Virus record (IMG/VR): IMGVR_UViG_3300022745_000007 | Span: 1-44,163 of that record | Length of the DNA stretch: 44,163 bases | Direction: 5' to 3' (one strand) | From: a virus | Shown: piece by piece, positions 8,401 through 17,896 of the stretch | How the letters are laid out: the number at the start of each line of letters is the position of its first letter | How positions within the stretch are numbered: the first letter of the stretch is position 1 | Notes under the pieces: generated by a model | Told to the model about the DNA's origin: nothing | Databases searched by the model: none | The model's input: only the letters and a program-made list of their open reading frames with translations | Program-made: the position numbers and the translations under genes

Positions 8401-10023
8401 GTGCTGAAGACCCCGTACTATGCTTGCCCTCTTGTTATCTATGACAGAAACAAGATGGTCATTAATGATCACACTGACGCCCCTCCGCTTGCTGACGGGG
8501 TAATCCACGCAGTTGCCCTGAGTGGTGACAATGGTCGGATGACCATCTACCTGACCAACGTTGCTATTCCGGCGTATTGGGGCCAGAACGGCGCGGTCAT
8601 TGGATCCCCGGCGGGTGTGGCCGGGCTGTCAGGGTATGCCAATACGCCGGGGGTTGCCCAAAACCTTAATGGGTTTGACTATGAGACCCATATGGCCGCC
8701 AAGCCTATGGGAGGGTTCACCAAGACTGATCTGGTCCCCACCTATTCAGAGCTTATCACAGGGTTCCCAGGCTACCCGTATCCGTTCCCGGGGCCGGAAG
8801 GAAGCGTATATGTGTGCCATGGAAACGGTAACGATCAGGCGTTCAGGTTCTGGAGTATCTCCCTTGACTTTGGCCGTGAGTTTCTGAAGAAGTCTAATGA
8901 CACTCCGCCGTCGGCTGCAACTATCCCGTGGCAAGTGTGGGCGTATGGGTTCCTTGGAAATGGGACGACCATCCCCGCGATTGACTGCGCGTATGGTGCT
9001 CCTGGGTCTGGCTACTTCAACACTGATCGCCCCGGAACAAAGAACAGCGGTTGGTTCACGACGGCAGAGCAGGCTGTTCTGGAAGGGAACTGGTACGCAA
9101 CTGACTGGAAGCAGCGCCAGCTTTTCGATATCCACCCAACTGACATTAATCAGTTCTGGTCTGGGTTCGTCGGGGTTAACCCGTATCTGGCGGCGTATCC
9201 TGTGGTGGATGCGCTCGACGGTAACTTTATCATGACGTTCCAAGGAACCCTGTCCGCCGCCGGGGCAGCGCTGACCCCTCAGCCACCAACCACGTATCTG
9301 GTGAAGATTAACCAGTCAACAGGAAAGGTTGTGTGGAAGCTGGATTGCCCGGCCCCTACCCAGATCAATCCGTACAGCCGGATCAAGGGTGTGATGGGCT
9401 TCTTCCACAACAGCACGTATTACACTGTTGACACGAAGCATGGCGTTCTGACTTCTGGGACCGTTCCGGAGACCATTGTCACCGACGATCTTTATGCGGT
9501 GAACTCAGATTTCGGGTGGGTCATCCAGATGTCAGGGGCCAGCACAGCGTCAACCAGGGCGCTGAAGCCGCTTTACAACACCCCGCCCACATTCAGCGAC
9601 ACATGGGCCAGGGTGGATATGGGTGGGCGTTTCCGGGGTGACATCATCACTCAGACCCGCCTCACTGTTCCTGTGGTCATTGGCAAGCCATATGTGAGCC
9701 GTGGCCAAATCCTGAGGCCGCAGGTTGGGGCTGCGACTGGCCCGGCTCTGTTCAAGGTTGGCCGGACCCACCGCTACGGCGCTCTGCTGGTGCAGGCCCA
9801 GAATGTCCAGTTTGGCATTGACTTCGGTAAAATGCATTCCGCCCCTCTTCTGCTTCCGGACGACAAGACCCCAGCCCCGCTTGACCAGTTGTATTCCGGG
9901 ATGTTCTGGAGTACCTTACAAGCTGACTATGGTCTTAACCAGATGGTTTGCTGGCAAGTGAGCCGTGGCTATCCGGCGACCGTTTGCAGTGTCGGCGGGT
10001 TCATTAGCACCCAAGACATGTAA
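5443..10023 (+). CDS. Giant tail nozzle (T7 gp12-like tail tubular protein B)
   Basis: 1526 residues, roughly twice the 600-800 usual for this family. The N-terminus (FSGGEWAPSMQGRLD, then AWTRRPGTVFAAH) and the C-terminus (GRTHRYGALLVQAQ, then LYSGMF) match the conserved ends of podoviral nozzle proteins. Two short CBM5/12-like stretches occur at about residues 285-325 and 355-385. Around residue 723 the family motif HLEGQTVAVWA appears, but the IGKPY motif that normally follows soon comes only near residue 1410. The 640 residues between are extra, with PQQ-propeller-like pieces (QFRMSDGAILRE; LVKINQSTGKVVWKL). The nozzle closes the tail tip. The insert is likely a receptor-binding or enzymatic outer domain. 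Confidence 0.85.
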   Translation: MPNASYIQPSFSGGEWAPSMQGRLDHKSYTTAMNSCLNAYPTETGAWTRRPGTVFAAHTRNGLPGRLIKFDYSIGHRFTLELTDGFMRIFAGSTLVKDGSPVPVVDITPDAVAQVTVGNSTGFSAGDQVQFIIRDANPSYGPAVLTDRVFNISSITGGVMTLADSVTGEVLDGRKISYSPSTMTLSLAKILNLPTPWTDGAWATVVSIRLQLDSQNTAVLVNGTNRPQVLAASPSTSSEFTTFTLSDLSLIDGPYLDPVAGAQLNCTGKTGVITAYIGYQAFSSTQVYSANDFVGYLNQTWKSLKDANIGNIPADGSSYWTPVAAGGAVGDSGFTRLDVGRHIRMHSEPEDWIETGTYAAGTAVKYANAYYTAHTGVGAGIKPDSDLTRWQIAVTAHVWTWGRITEVLSASMVKIQLIGPDLLYTATPVKTWMAGAYSDQVGYPSCGLYHQGRLWFSGPFPNRFDASQSNLPTTFSLTDQWGTVGDASGITYTMNSSDLNHIFWMYPGQSGLVMGSDGGEWLIQASQLSDPITPTSIQAYQITKYRCAEIQPVKVGPATIFVQREKHKVLELLPNAYTGRYDANNLAVMAPHLTKDQVLEIAYQEESTPILWCRTGSGQLIGSTYSRTNAATADGPQFNGWHQHILGSGNSVISVQVIAGPDGKYDTLCMVTQDASGVCSVELLSSPLADGEDQTAAWYLDCAVTPSGVKGSSTGATFYGLNHLEGQTVAVWAAGVDCGDFTVTNGSVFVPYSGLFTHARLEQMSSSGQNFGALATELDTVVTVIPARTQTTGSILSYNWTNPAYAVHPQSIQNTVFDWDNGFVYTVRAGTGDAGVITQFRMSDGAILREATGTYISQNLVFHGLGEGEAYNRWVNSYGMTLGTRGMTVPAGGEVLKGSFYEYPSSDYVSLSGLITLLPDKQILIVMNSITEAGPRLVRLEPDVWQFNAVTKYRCSPTNSEPVSWLTGVNPSDPNTILNWWTNALWVLKTPYYACPLVIYDRNKMVINDHTDAPPLADGVIHAVALSGDNGRMTIYLTNVAIPAYWGQNGAVIGSPAGVAGLSGYANTPGVAQNLNGFDYETHMAAKPMGGFTKTDLVPTYSELITGFPGYPYPFPGPEGSVYVCHGNGNDQAFRFWSISLDFGREFLKKSNDTPPSAATIPWQVWAYGFLGNGTTIPAIDCAYGAPGSGYFNTDRPGTKNSGWFTTAEQAVLEGNWYATDWKQRQLFDIHPTDINQFWSGFVGVNPYLAAYPVVDALDGNFIMTFQGTLSAAGAALTPQPPTTYLVKINQSTGKVVWKLDCPAPTQINPYSRIKGVMGFFHNSTYYTVDTKHGVLTSGTVPETIVTDDLYAVNSDFGWVIQMSGASTASTRALKPLYNTPPTFSDTWARVDMGGRFRGDIITQTRLTVPVVIGKPYVSRGQILRPQVGAATGPALFKVGRTHRYGALLVQAQNVQFGIDFGKMHSAPLLLPDDKTPAPLDQLYSGMFWSTLQADYGLNQMVCWQVSRGYPATVCSVGGFISTQDM

Positions 10024-10034
10024 GGAGGTTCCAA

Positions 10035-10475
10035 ATGTCATTTTTCGGGGGTATGGGGTCAGGGCTTGCAGGTATCTACTCTGCCCAGGGAAGCCGGAAC
10101 ATGGCCTCCGCCTATAATCAGGCGGCGCTCTACGCTGAACAGAACGCCATCATCGCCAAGACGAGCGAGGCCATTCAGAACCGTCAGAACGACCGGAAAA
10201 TCTTCCAGGTTATTAGTGGCCAGCAGGCCGACATTGCCGGGGCTGGGATGGCAAATTCCGGGTCTGCCAGAATGCTCCTCATGGACAGTGCGGAGCAGGG
10301 TGGCCTGGCCCACGCAACAGTCGCGGCTCAGGGCCAGATTGAGCAGCAGAGTTATGCCCAGCAGGCTGACATGTACAGGAAGATGGCAAAGTCAGCAAAG
10401 ACCAGTGCAACAGGTTCGATAATTGGGGCGGCGTTCAGCTTCTTGGATGCTGGTTCGTCGTTGATGGGGGACTAA
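10035..10475 (+). CDS. Internal virion protein A-like (T7 gp14-like)
   Basis: 146 residues. The Gly-rich start (SFFGGMGSGLAGIYSAQG) and the Gln/Ala-rich helical body (YNQAALYAEQNAI, GQQADIAGAGMANSGSARM) are typical of the smallest ejection protein in T7-like virions. The C-terminus holds a short hydrophobic stretch (SIIGAAFSFLDAGSSLMG). In T7, gp14 leaves the head first and forms the pore in the outer membrane. AAGGAGG sits 7 bases before the ATG. Gene order (nozzle, gp14-, gp15-, gp16-like) supports the call. Confidence 0.75.
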   Translation: MSFFGGMGSGLAGIYSAQGSRNMASAYNQAALYAEQNAIIAKTSEAIQNRQNDRKIFQVISGQQADIAGAGMANSGSARMLLMDSAEQGGLAHATVAAQGQIEQQSYAQQADMYRKMAKSAKTSATGSIIGAAFSFLDAGSSLMGD

Positions 10476-10479
10476 GTCC

Positions 10480-12420
10480 GTGGCAAATATCCGTGAATAC
10501 AACGCGCCTGATACAACCCGCCTGACCCCGTCCGACCGGGCTGCCTATGCAGCCGTCCATGGGGCGCATGTGCTTGGTCAAGCTGTGTCAGAGGGGGCAC
10601 AGGCTATCCGCAACGCCGGGAATGCGCTTCAGAAGGCGTATGATAAATACCAGGATAATCAAGCACAGTCTGAAATCGCCCATGGTGTTGCCTCCCTTGC
10701 CACACTGACCAACAACCTTAGCAACCAATGGAACGAGACGGCGAAGACGGTTGACCCGAATGATCGCAGTATCTTCCAAGGATTTCAGGAAAAGGCTGTC
10801 CAGCCTGCCATGGATGACTTCGTCGGGGCATTCAGCACCGACAAGGGCAAACAGTGGGCGCAGATGCAGACCGCCCGTGTCACCCAGCATTTTCAAGAGC
10901 GCATGTCCGCTGACATGGCAACCCGTGCAGGGCTGGCCGTTAATCAAAACTTAAATGTGCTGGGCAGCCAGACATCCGAGATGGTCAGGAAAGACCCGAC
11001 CAGTCTTGATCAGGCCCTTGGCATGATCGACAGCGCCGTTGGTGGGATTGTCCAGGCCAGCCCGAACCTGACGGCTGCCCAGTCGTCCAAGGTGCAGACA
11101 GACCTTAACCAGCAGCTTAAGGAGCAGGCTGTCAAGTCAGCGTTTCAGGGAATGGCCGACAGCAACCCGCAGGCCATGGCGAAACTCCTGGATAGTGGGA
11201 AGTACTCCCAATATATTGATGGATCTACGGACCAATCGCTGCGCCGGTATGCTGATCAGCAAGCAAGGGCCAAGGCCGTCGAAGCGAGGGCTGCCGACGC
11301 TGACAACCGCCGCCAGCAGGCGGAGGCCAGTCAGGACCGGATGCACCAGTATCTGGCAAGCTTTGTTGACAAATCTGGCCGTATCTCCATCCCCCCGTCT
11401 GCGGATGTGGCAATCCTGAGGGATAACACACTAAAGCCGCATGACCAGGAGAACCTTCTGGCGCAAACCAACGCTCTCCGTAACCGGCTGCAGCAGGAGA
11501 GCAGCAACGCGACTGTTGACAACCCAGATGTTTACAAGGGGTTTGCAGATCGCAGCAGGAAAGGAGAGCCCATTAACCGGTCAGAAATCTGGCAGGCTGT
11601 TGTTGACAAGCAACTGACCAGGGACAGCGCCAATCTTCTTCTTGGGGCGGTCAATGCCAAAGCCTCAGAAGTAAAGGAAGCAGCAAGGCCGACTGACAAT
11701 CAGGCCATTCTGGATAGCTACCAGAACCGGGCGCTCCTGTCGGCCACGGACCCTAACGCCTTGTCTGTGCAGGAGTTGGCCAAGGCGCATATGGACGGCC
11801 AGATTACCGATAGGGCATTCAGAGACCTGAAGACTGTCATTACCGCGACGACCCGTGTGTCCAAGCCTACCGATGACCCGCATACGCTGGAGGAATTCCA
11901 GCAGCGGGCGGGGCTGGACGCCCATAGCCCTGGGGCTCTGAACCTTCCGGATATCGCCAAGGCCAGGGCGCAGGGTCTTATCACTGATAAGACATATACC
12001 CGTCTCGCGGCTGTCGTGAACTCTTCAAAGAATGACCCTGGTATCAGGCTTGAGGAGAAGCAGTTCGGGGAATTCCTTGCGGGTATGAAGCCGTCGATCA
12101 CCCACAGCAGCCCGACCACTGGCCGGTTTCCCGAGCAGGATCAGCGGTATGCCCAGTTCCAGCTTGACGCGCGGGAACTGTTCGACCAGGGGCGGGCTGC
12201 GGGAACCCCAGCAAAAGCCTTGCTTGACCCCACAAGCAAGGATTATATTGGCAATATCCTTCCGCGTTATGTCATTGGGGCAAAGCAGTCAATGAACACG
12301 TTCATCAAGGATCAGACCAGAGGGCCTAGCCTCATGGCCCCGGTTCCCCACCAGCAGCCGGTATCCCGACTGCCGGGGGAAAGCGCAGCGGAATATTTGG
12401 TAAGAACCGGAGTAAAATAA
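10480..12420 (+). CDS. Internal virion protein (T7 gp15-like)
   Basis: 646 residues, beginning with GTG at 10480 four bases after the previous stop; no in-frame ATG lies near, and GGGGGAC upstream serves as the ribosome site. The protein is helical and Gln/Ala/Asp-rich throughout, with repeated blocks resembling one another near residues 405-520 (for example DPNALSVQELAKAHMDGQIT and SPGALNLPDIAKARAQGLIT). That is the build of the middle ejection protein, which forms the periplasmic part of the DNA-delivery tunnel. Sequence is weakly conserved in this family, so the call rests on order, size and composition. Confidence 0.7.
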   Translation: MANIREYNAPDTTRLTPSDRAAYAAVHGAHVLGQAVSEGAQAIRNAGNALQKAYDKYQDNQAQSEIAHGVASLATLTNNLSNQWNETAKTVDPNDRSIFQGFQEKAVQPAMDDFVGAFSTDKGKQWAQMQTARVTQHFQERMSADMATRAGLAVNQNLNVLGSQTSEMVRKDPTSLDQALGMIDSAVGGIVQASPNLTAAQSSKVQTDLNQQLKEQAVKSAFQGMADSNPQAMAKLLDSGKYSQYIDGSTDQSLRRYADQQARAKAVEARAADADNRRQQAEASQDRMHQYLASFVDKSGRISIPPSADVAILRDNTLKPHDQENLLAQTNALRNRLQQESSNATVDNPDVYKGFADRSRKGEPINRSEIWQAVVDKQLTRDSANLLLGAVNAKASEVKEAARPTDNQAILDSYQNRALLSATDPNALSVQELAKAHMDGQITDRAFRDLKTVITATTRVSKPTDDPHTLEEFQQRAGLDAHSPGALNLPDIAKARAQGLITDKTYTRLAAVVNSSKNDPGIRLEEKQFGEFLAGMKPSITHSSPTTGRFPEQDQRYAQFQLDARELFDQGRAAGTPAKALLDPTSKDYIGNILPRYVIGAKQSMNTFIKDQTRGPSLMAPVPHQQPVSRLPGESAAEYLVRTGVK

Positions 12421-15400
12421 ATGCCGCAACCAGGAATGATTGACACGCCTCCCCTTGCTGAGGGGCAGATGGCCCTGAACCGGTTGGGGGAAGCTGGGTT
12501 CTCCAATGACGAAATCCTTGGTTACAAGGCCCAGACCAGTGACAAGCTGCGTCAGGCTGGGTTCAACGATGACGAAATTAATAGTTATTGGGGGGCACAG
12601 ACCCCTGATCACAGTCAGGACATCGCCAACATGGCCCGCCATGCGGAGATGATACACTGGGCAGACAAGGATAAGCGGGGGTCATTCGACACACTGGCCG
12701 CTCTTAATGCCGGGTTCCAGAACTCTGTGGTGGGGCTTATGGTGCGGGGGAAGGCCCCGGATCAGTACCAGTCACAGGTCAGTGACCTGACCCCAGGTAG
12801 CCCGGCGGCAGCCAATGCACGCGGGTTGCAAATTGCTGAAAAAGCAATGATTGGCGCTGGCCAGATGGTAGGCGACCTTCCAGCCTCCATTGGCGGTGCG
12901 GTTGCTGGCGCGGCTGCTGGCGCGGCCCTTACGGCTGAGGGTGGGCCAATGGCCGCAGTAGGTGTGACTGTCGGGGCTGGTGTTGGATCCACGGCAGTCC
13001 CGGAGGCCATCCGTCAGGGGCTGATCACAGCCTACCGCACCAACAAGGAGACGACGGCTTCCGAGTTCATTAATAACGTGGGGTCGGGGTTCCTGGAGAC
13101 CATGAAGGCCGGTGCGGCTGGGGCAGTTGGGGGCGTGGCCGGAAAGGCAGTCGGGGCAGCCGTTGGGTCCATTGGTGCCCCCCGTGTCATCGCTGGGCTG
13201 TCCGACGTGGTGGCGAATGCTTCGGCGTTCAGCACTGCAAGTGCCGCTATGAATGGGAAGCTCCCCGACGCTGACGAGTTCATTGTAGGGGCCATCCTGG
13301 GTGTTGGGGCAGCCGGGGCTGGAGCCATGGTCCATGGGGTGTTCAAGCCGACAGAAGCAACCAACCGGGTCAAGACCAATCTCGAAGGTGCTTTTGCCCA
13401 GACTGGGGCAAAACCTGGGGATATCATTGGCAGCAAGGACCGCATGACGCGGTCTGAAGTCTTTCAGCAGGACGCAAACGGAGACCCAGTTATCCCATCC
13501 ATCCGCACCCAGATGCTGAACCGGCAACCTGAACCAGCGTCCCCGCCAGACTATTCGGGGCGGATGGAGATCAACCCGGACCCCAAGGATCAGCAGCCGC
13601 TGTTCAAGACTGCGGGGGATATTGCCCCGCTTATCCGGACCGTTACAGGGGATAATGTTCCGGCTGGGACGCTCCGCCATATTGGGATGGACCCGGCGGA
13701 CATTAAGACCCCGGAAGACAGGAAGGCCGCATCTGATCTGGCCGTCGAGCACATGTTCCGGCAGTTCGGCAGCGACCCGGTCAAGACGATGGTTGGGTAT
13801 CTTGAAGGCCCGTATCGTGTGTCAGAATGGGCCAATGGAAAGATGGACCCGGCTGATCTTCCTCCGTCAACCGCCGCCGCTCTGGAAAACGCAGGGTTCC
13901 ATTATAGCGAGACCGCCGGGAAGTTCTTCTATGTCAACCCCAACCGTGAGATCAGGACAGCAGGTGGGGCGCTCCCGGTTGACCCTGGGAAAGAAGTCGT
14001 CGGGTGGATGGGGGACCAGATCAGGAAGCTGGGCGAGATGCTCAACGTCCATTATATTGTCAACACAGGCGGCCTTGATAAGAGCAAGAACGGGCCAGGG
14101 TACTACGCGGCAAGGGGTGATAAGACATCATCAATCGCCCTGCCCGACAGCGCAGAGATGGACTATGCCTACCGGTATGGGGTGAGCAGGAACGAAGTCG
14201 CTTACCATGAGCTTGGCCATGCAATTGACCACAGGGTCTCTGGTGGCGCTGCGTCCCTTGTTGTAAAGAAGAGCCCAGAACTTCAGGCGGAAATGTCTCG
14301 GGTTAACCGGATGGCGTTCCCTAAGCTGTATGCCATGGGGGAAGAGTACCGCAGCAAGCCGCATGAACTGTTTGCTGACAGCGTGGCAGTCTGGCTTTCC
14401 CACCCCGACCTGCGGGCAGAAATGCCCCTGTTCGCTGAGAAATTCGGAAAGCTCCTCAAGCCATATCTCGACGTTGTGAGCCAGCAGTTGCCTGTCAGGA
14501 CCGGCAAGGTCACGGGCGAGAAGTTTGTCCCGGATGAAACACAAGATGCTGGGTGGGCTTCGCTCTCGAAGGATATCGTTGACAGTGCTAGGACAGCAAG
14601 GGGGCTTCCGGCCATCTCGGAGGAAGCAGCGAACGCTGGGGGCGGCGGTGCAGAACCTCCGGCCATTCCACCACAGGCAGGTGGGAAGGGCATTGGTGAA
14701 CCAAGGGGAGACCTCCCCCATCTGTCAGAGCAGGACATCAACGACATATTCAACCAGAAGATCAAGGCTGCCCCGGTCCAGAAGGGGGACGGCCTGTCTC
14801 TGTCAAAGTTCTATGACAAGTTCATCTCAGAGCTTGGCCCATTCAAGCGGCTGGATAAGTACCTTGAGGAAGCGCATGTACTGGACCGCCGGACACAGCC
14901 GGGACTGGAAGACGCATTTCGCATGACTTATACCAGCGGGGACACTGCTGGGGACTTTGTCAATCGTGGCATATATGACCCCATCACGCGGGAACGGGTG
15001 AGCGACGACAGCCTTCAGAAGGCGGTCAAGTCCGCCGAAAAGAACGGTGGAGACGCCAACGGCTTCCGGAATTACCTTCTTGCGAAACGCACTCTCGCCA
15101 AAACCGAGCAGGGGTTTGAGACCGGGTTTGACCCAGCCCTGTCGAAGCATCTGGTCGAGATGGGGAAGGACAAATATGGGGAGGCGGAAGCCATCTGGAA
15201 CCGTGTCATGGACGGGGTGCTTCAGTACGGGAGGAACAGCGGGGTCTTCAATGACGCCCAGATCGAAGCCATGTCAAAGATGAACCCGACGTACATTACC
15301 ATGCGGCGGCTCACGGGGGACGTTTCACCGCTGGGAAAAGCTGGCCGTGGGTTCAATGTCCGCAACCCGGTAAAACGCTTCGAAGGGTCGGATGCTGACA

Positions 15401-17358
15401 TTGTGGATCCTATTCTGGCGTCCATTGATAATATCCACCAGATCGTCAAAATGGCCGACCGCAACAGGGCCACGGGCCAGATCGTCGGACTGGCCGAACG
15501 GTTCGGGAAGGATATCGGGCTTACCCAGCTTGAGCACACCCAGACCATATTCCTTTATGAGCCCGGCAGCAAAGATGGCATTCCCCTTGTCGATGGAAAG
15601 CCAGTTGACCCCCAACAGAACGCGCCGTTCCTTGCGGCCCGCGCGGTGCGCAAGGGCCAAGTCAAAGCGGACCAGTTTGTCTATATCCGAAACGGGGTTC
15701 CGGAGCTTTGGCGCGCAACTGACCCTGATCTGGCGACGGCGGTTCGTGGGGCAGAACACCCTATCGAGAGCAATATCGTCATGGACGCTATGAGCTTCAC
15801 AACCCGGATGTTACAGGGGGCTCTGGTGCTTGACCCCAGTTTCGAGGCCCGCCGGTGGATGCGAGACACTCTAATCCCCAGCATCATGGCCCCGCATAAT
15901 ATTGTCCCCTTCTTCTCTGCCGTCCGTGGGATGAAGGAAATGATGAAGGGGCGTGATGTCTCTGAAATCTATGATGAGTTCCTCCGGAACGGCGGCGGGT
16001 CAGGCACAATGACCGACCTCTCCCCGGATGGGCAACTGCGCCGCCTTTATGACAGCCTGGAAAGCTCGGGTGCATATTCGAAGGTCTGGAACGTCGTGAA
16101 CCATCCTCTCGAAGCAGCGGAGATCTTCAGTAGTCGGATCGTGACTGCTGACCGGCTTGGGGTCTATATGAGCTACAGGGGTAAGGGGGTTCCCCCAGAA
16201 CGGGCGGCAATGGCAGCGCGGACTTCGACCCTTGACTATTCAGAGCGCGGCACCAGTGCCTTCATGAGTTCATGGGGAAGGATCACAGCCTTCATGCGGG
16301 CTGACCTTCTTGGCCTTGATCAGGTTATCTCCGGGGTCAAAGATCATCCTGCACAAGTGGCCCGGAACGTCGCGGCCTATATTATCATCCCTGCTATTGC
16401 GCTGAGGGCCATGAACGCATTTTGGGATGCTCACTGTGCCAATGATGAAGGGGAGAAATACACCGAAATACCGCAGTGGGAACGGGACAATTACTTTATC
16501 ACCCCGCCGGTCATGGGCCAGCGAATTCGTATTGCTGTTCCCCACCTCCCGATGCTGGGGGTCATCAAGGCGCTTCCGGAGAGGTTCATTGACTACATGC
16601 GGACCAGCGACCCGGATGCGTTCGAAGGCATAGTTGAGCACATGACCAAGCACTGGGTACCCCCGCTGATTCCGGACGTGGCGAAGCCGGTTCTGGAAGG
16701 ATGGACGAACAAGAACTTCTATACCGGCAAGCCACTGGTCCCGGAAAGTCTTCTCAAGGCCAGTGGCCCAATGCAATACACTGAGGCAACTAGCATGGTG
16801 GGGCGCAAACTGTCCCAGATCATTGAGCCTATCGCAGACCATCTTGACGCCAAGGTCAGCCCAATCGTCATTGACAACTATGTCAAGTCCTGGACTGGTC
16901 CTGTTGGCATGGCCGCGCTGCAGGCGGTTGACGCTGTTACCAAGGACCACAATGCACCGTTCCAGTTGACCGATACCCCATTCCTGAGGTCTTTTTTGGT
17001 CAGGAACCCTGGGGCAAATGCTGCCAGTATCCAGCAATTCCATTCCACCATGGATGAGGCGCAGAAACTGGCAGCAGACTATGTGAGGGAAAAGAAGCTT
17101 CTGCGCCGTGGGGAGACAACCCCGGAAGAGTTTGCGGAAGCCGCCTCTAATATGTTAAACCTTGGGCCAGCGCGCCATGCACAGAAGGCCCTGTCAAACA
17201 TGAACGATATGATCTATGCTGTGAACAACCGGACCGACCTGACTGTTGACGAGAAGCGCCAGACAACTGACACTCTCACCAGAAACATGATCCTGGTCGC
17301 ACGGGCGCAGACGCAGGCGTTGCGGGAAGGAATGAAGGCTCTGAAGGATGTCCGCTAA
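12421..17358 (+). CDS. Giant ejection protein (T7 gp16-like) with zinc-peptidase motif
   Basis: 1645 residues; ATG follows the previous stop directly. Residues 1-60 hold two copies of a short helical repeat (AGFSNDEI and AGFNDDEI). Residues about 140-305 are Gly/Ala-rich and hydrophobic, as in membrane-inserting segments. At 596-600 lies HELGH in the context AYHELGHAIDH, and at 648-653 HELFAD, giving H596, E597, H600 and E649 as a likely zinc site of a gluzincin. The C-terminal third resembles the large polyvalent proteins of phages, with a hydrophobic segment near 1317-1335. It likely forms the inner-membrane part of the ejection tunnel. T7 gp16 carries a transglycosylase instead; none is visible here. 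Confidence 0.75.
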   Translation: MPQPGMIDTPPLAEGQMALNRLGEAGFSNDEILGYKAQTSDKLRQAGFNDDEINSYWGAQTPDHSQDIANMARHAEMIHWADKDKRGSFDTLAALNAGFQNSVVGLMVRGKAPDQYQSQVSDLTPGSPAAANARGLQIAEKAMIGAGQMVGDLPASIGGAVAGAAAGAALTAEGGPMAAVGVTVGAGVGSTAVPEAIRQGLITAYRTNKETTASEFINNVGSGFLETMKAGAAGAVGGVAGKAVGAAVGSIGAPRVIAGLSDVVANASAFSTASAAMNGKLPDADEFIVGAILGVGAAGAGAMVHGVFKPTEATNRVKTNLEGAFAQTGAKPGDIIGSKDRMTRSEVFQQDANGDPVIPSIRTQMLNRQPEPASPPDYSGRMEINPDPKDQQPLFKTAGDIAPLIRTVTGDNVPAGTLRHIGMDPADIKTPEDRKAASDLAVEHMFRQFGSDPVKTMVGYLEGPYRVSEWANGKMDPADLPPSTAAALENAGFHYSETAGKFFYVNPNREIRTAGGALPVDPGKEVVGWMGDQIRKLGEMLNVHYIVNTGGLDKSKNGPGYYAARGDKTSSIALPDSAEMDYAYRYGVSRNEVAYHELGHAIDHRVSGGAASLVVKKSPELQAEMSRVNRMAFPKLYAMGEEYRSKPHELFADSVAVWLSHPDLRAEMPLFAEKFGKLLKPYLDVVSQQLPVRTGKVTGEKFVPDETQDAGWASLSKDIVDSARTARGLPAISEEAANAGGGGAEPPAIPPQAGGKGIGEPRGDLPHLSEQDINDIFNQKIKAAPVQKGDGLSLSKFYDKFISELGPFKRLDKYLEEAHVLDRRTQPGLEDAFRMTYTSGDTAGDFVNRGIYDPITRERVSDDSLQKAVKSAEKNGGDANGFRNYLLAKRTLAKTEQGFETGFDPALSKHLVEMGKDKYGEAEAIWNRVMDGVLQYGRNSGVFNDAQIEAMSKMNPTYITMRRLTGDVSPLGKAGRGFNVRNPVKRFEGSDADIVDPILASIDNIHQIVKMADRNRATGQIVGLAERFGKDIGLTQLEHTQTIFLYEPGSKDGIPLVDGKPVDPQQNAPFLAARAVRKGQVKADQFVYIRNGVPELWRATDPDLATAVRGAEHPIESNIVMDAMSFTTRMLQGALVLDPSFEARRWMRDTLIPSIMAPHNIVPFFSAVRGMKEMMKGRDVSEIYDEFLRNGGGSGTMTDLSPDGQLRRLYDSLESSGAYSKVWNVVNHPLEAAEIFSSRIVTADRLGVYMSYRGKGVPPERAAMAARTSTLDYSERGTSAFMSSWGRITAFMRADLLGLDQVISGVKDHPAQVARNVAAYIIIPAIALRAMNAFWDAHCANDEGEKYTEIPQWERDNYFITPPVMGQRIRIAVPHLPMLGVIKALPERFIDYMRTSDPDAFEGIVEHMTKHWVPPLIPDVAKPVLEGWTNKNFYTGKPLVPESLLKASGPMQYTEATSMVGRKLSQIIEPIADHLDAKVSPIVIDNYVKSWTGPVGMAALQAVDAVTKDHNAPFQLTDTPFLRSFLVRNPGANAASIQQFHSTMDEAQKLAADYVREKKLLRRGETTPEEFAEAASNMLNLGPARHAQKALSNMNDMIYAVNNRTDLTVDEKRQTTDTLTRNMILVARAQTQALREGMKALKDVR

Positions 17359-17896
17359 CTTCTCTATCCCGAATATCTCCATTACCGGGATCAGGCAGAC
17401 CCTGATCCCGCCGGGGTATATTCTTGGCCGTGCGGACGGGCAGGGGCGTGGAGAAGCCCAGCTTATCCCCCTTGGGATGCTGGGCCACCAGCTTGTGTCA
17501 GCCGGAATTGTCCAGAAGCCGCAGGTAATGTACCATGGGCTTGGCATGTCAGCCCCTGGGCCTTTCTCAGCAGGCCAGCAGTTTACCTGTGCGCCTTCTC
17601 CGTCGGCTCTGTCCATGCCCAGCACCTCTAAGGCCACTGTCGCGTCTGCCACGGTCGGCCCCACCGCCACGCGGGTATTCTACCTTGTCAATGACCTGCC
17701 CGCGTTCATGGCCTCTGGTGCCCCGCATGGGTGCTTTGCGTCAATCACTTTCTCCACTGGATCCACTACAGGCATAGTTTCCACTCTAAGCACAGTGACG
17801 ATCGCAGCCGGTGCAGTGATCAGGCTGGTAGCGCCGTCCCCTGCGGACCCTGTGCTGTCTGGGATCAGCATCGTGATCTATGGAGATAGCGCATGA
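17348..17896 (+). CDS. Putative tail fibre-associated protein
   Basis: 182 residues overlapping the end of the ejection gene by 11 bases. The N-terminal block (TLIPPGYILGRADG, then GEAQLIPLGML) is of a kind often seen at the start of short fibre or spike-associated phage proteins. The remainder is Ser/Thr/Ala-rich and beta-like. It is probably a virion surface protein, but I cannot assign a family. AAGG about 10 bases upstream may serve as the ribosome site within the preceding gene. The 3' end overlaps the next gene (ATGAGC at 17893). Confidence 0.6.
   Translation: MSANFSIPNISITGIRQTLIPPGYILGRADGQGRGEAQLIPLGMLGHQLVSAGIVQKPQVMYHGLGMSAPGPFSAGQQFTCAPSPSALSMPSTSKATVASATVGPTATRVFYLVNDLPAFMASGAPHGCFASITFSTGSTTGIVSTLSTVTIAAGAVIRLVAPSPADPVLSGISIVIYGDSA

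Noticed and set aside
12772-13752. 326-codon - strand frame inside the large ejection gene
   Set aside because: Opposite a convincing gene with HELGH and family context; Cys/Pro/Arg-rich shadow with no ribosome site.
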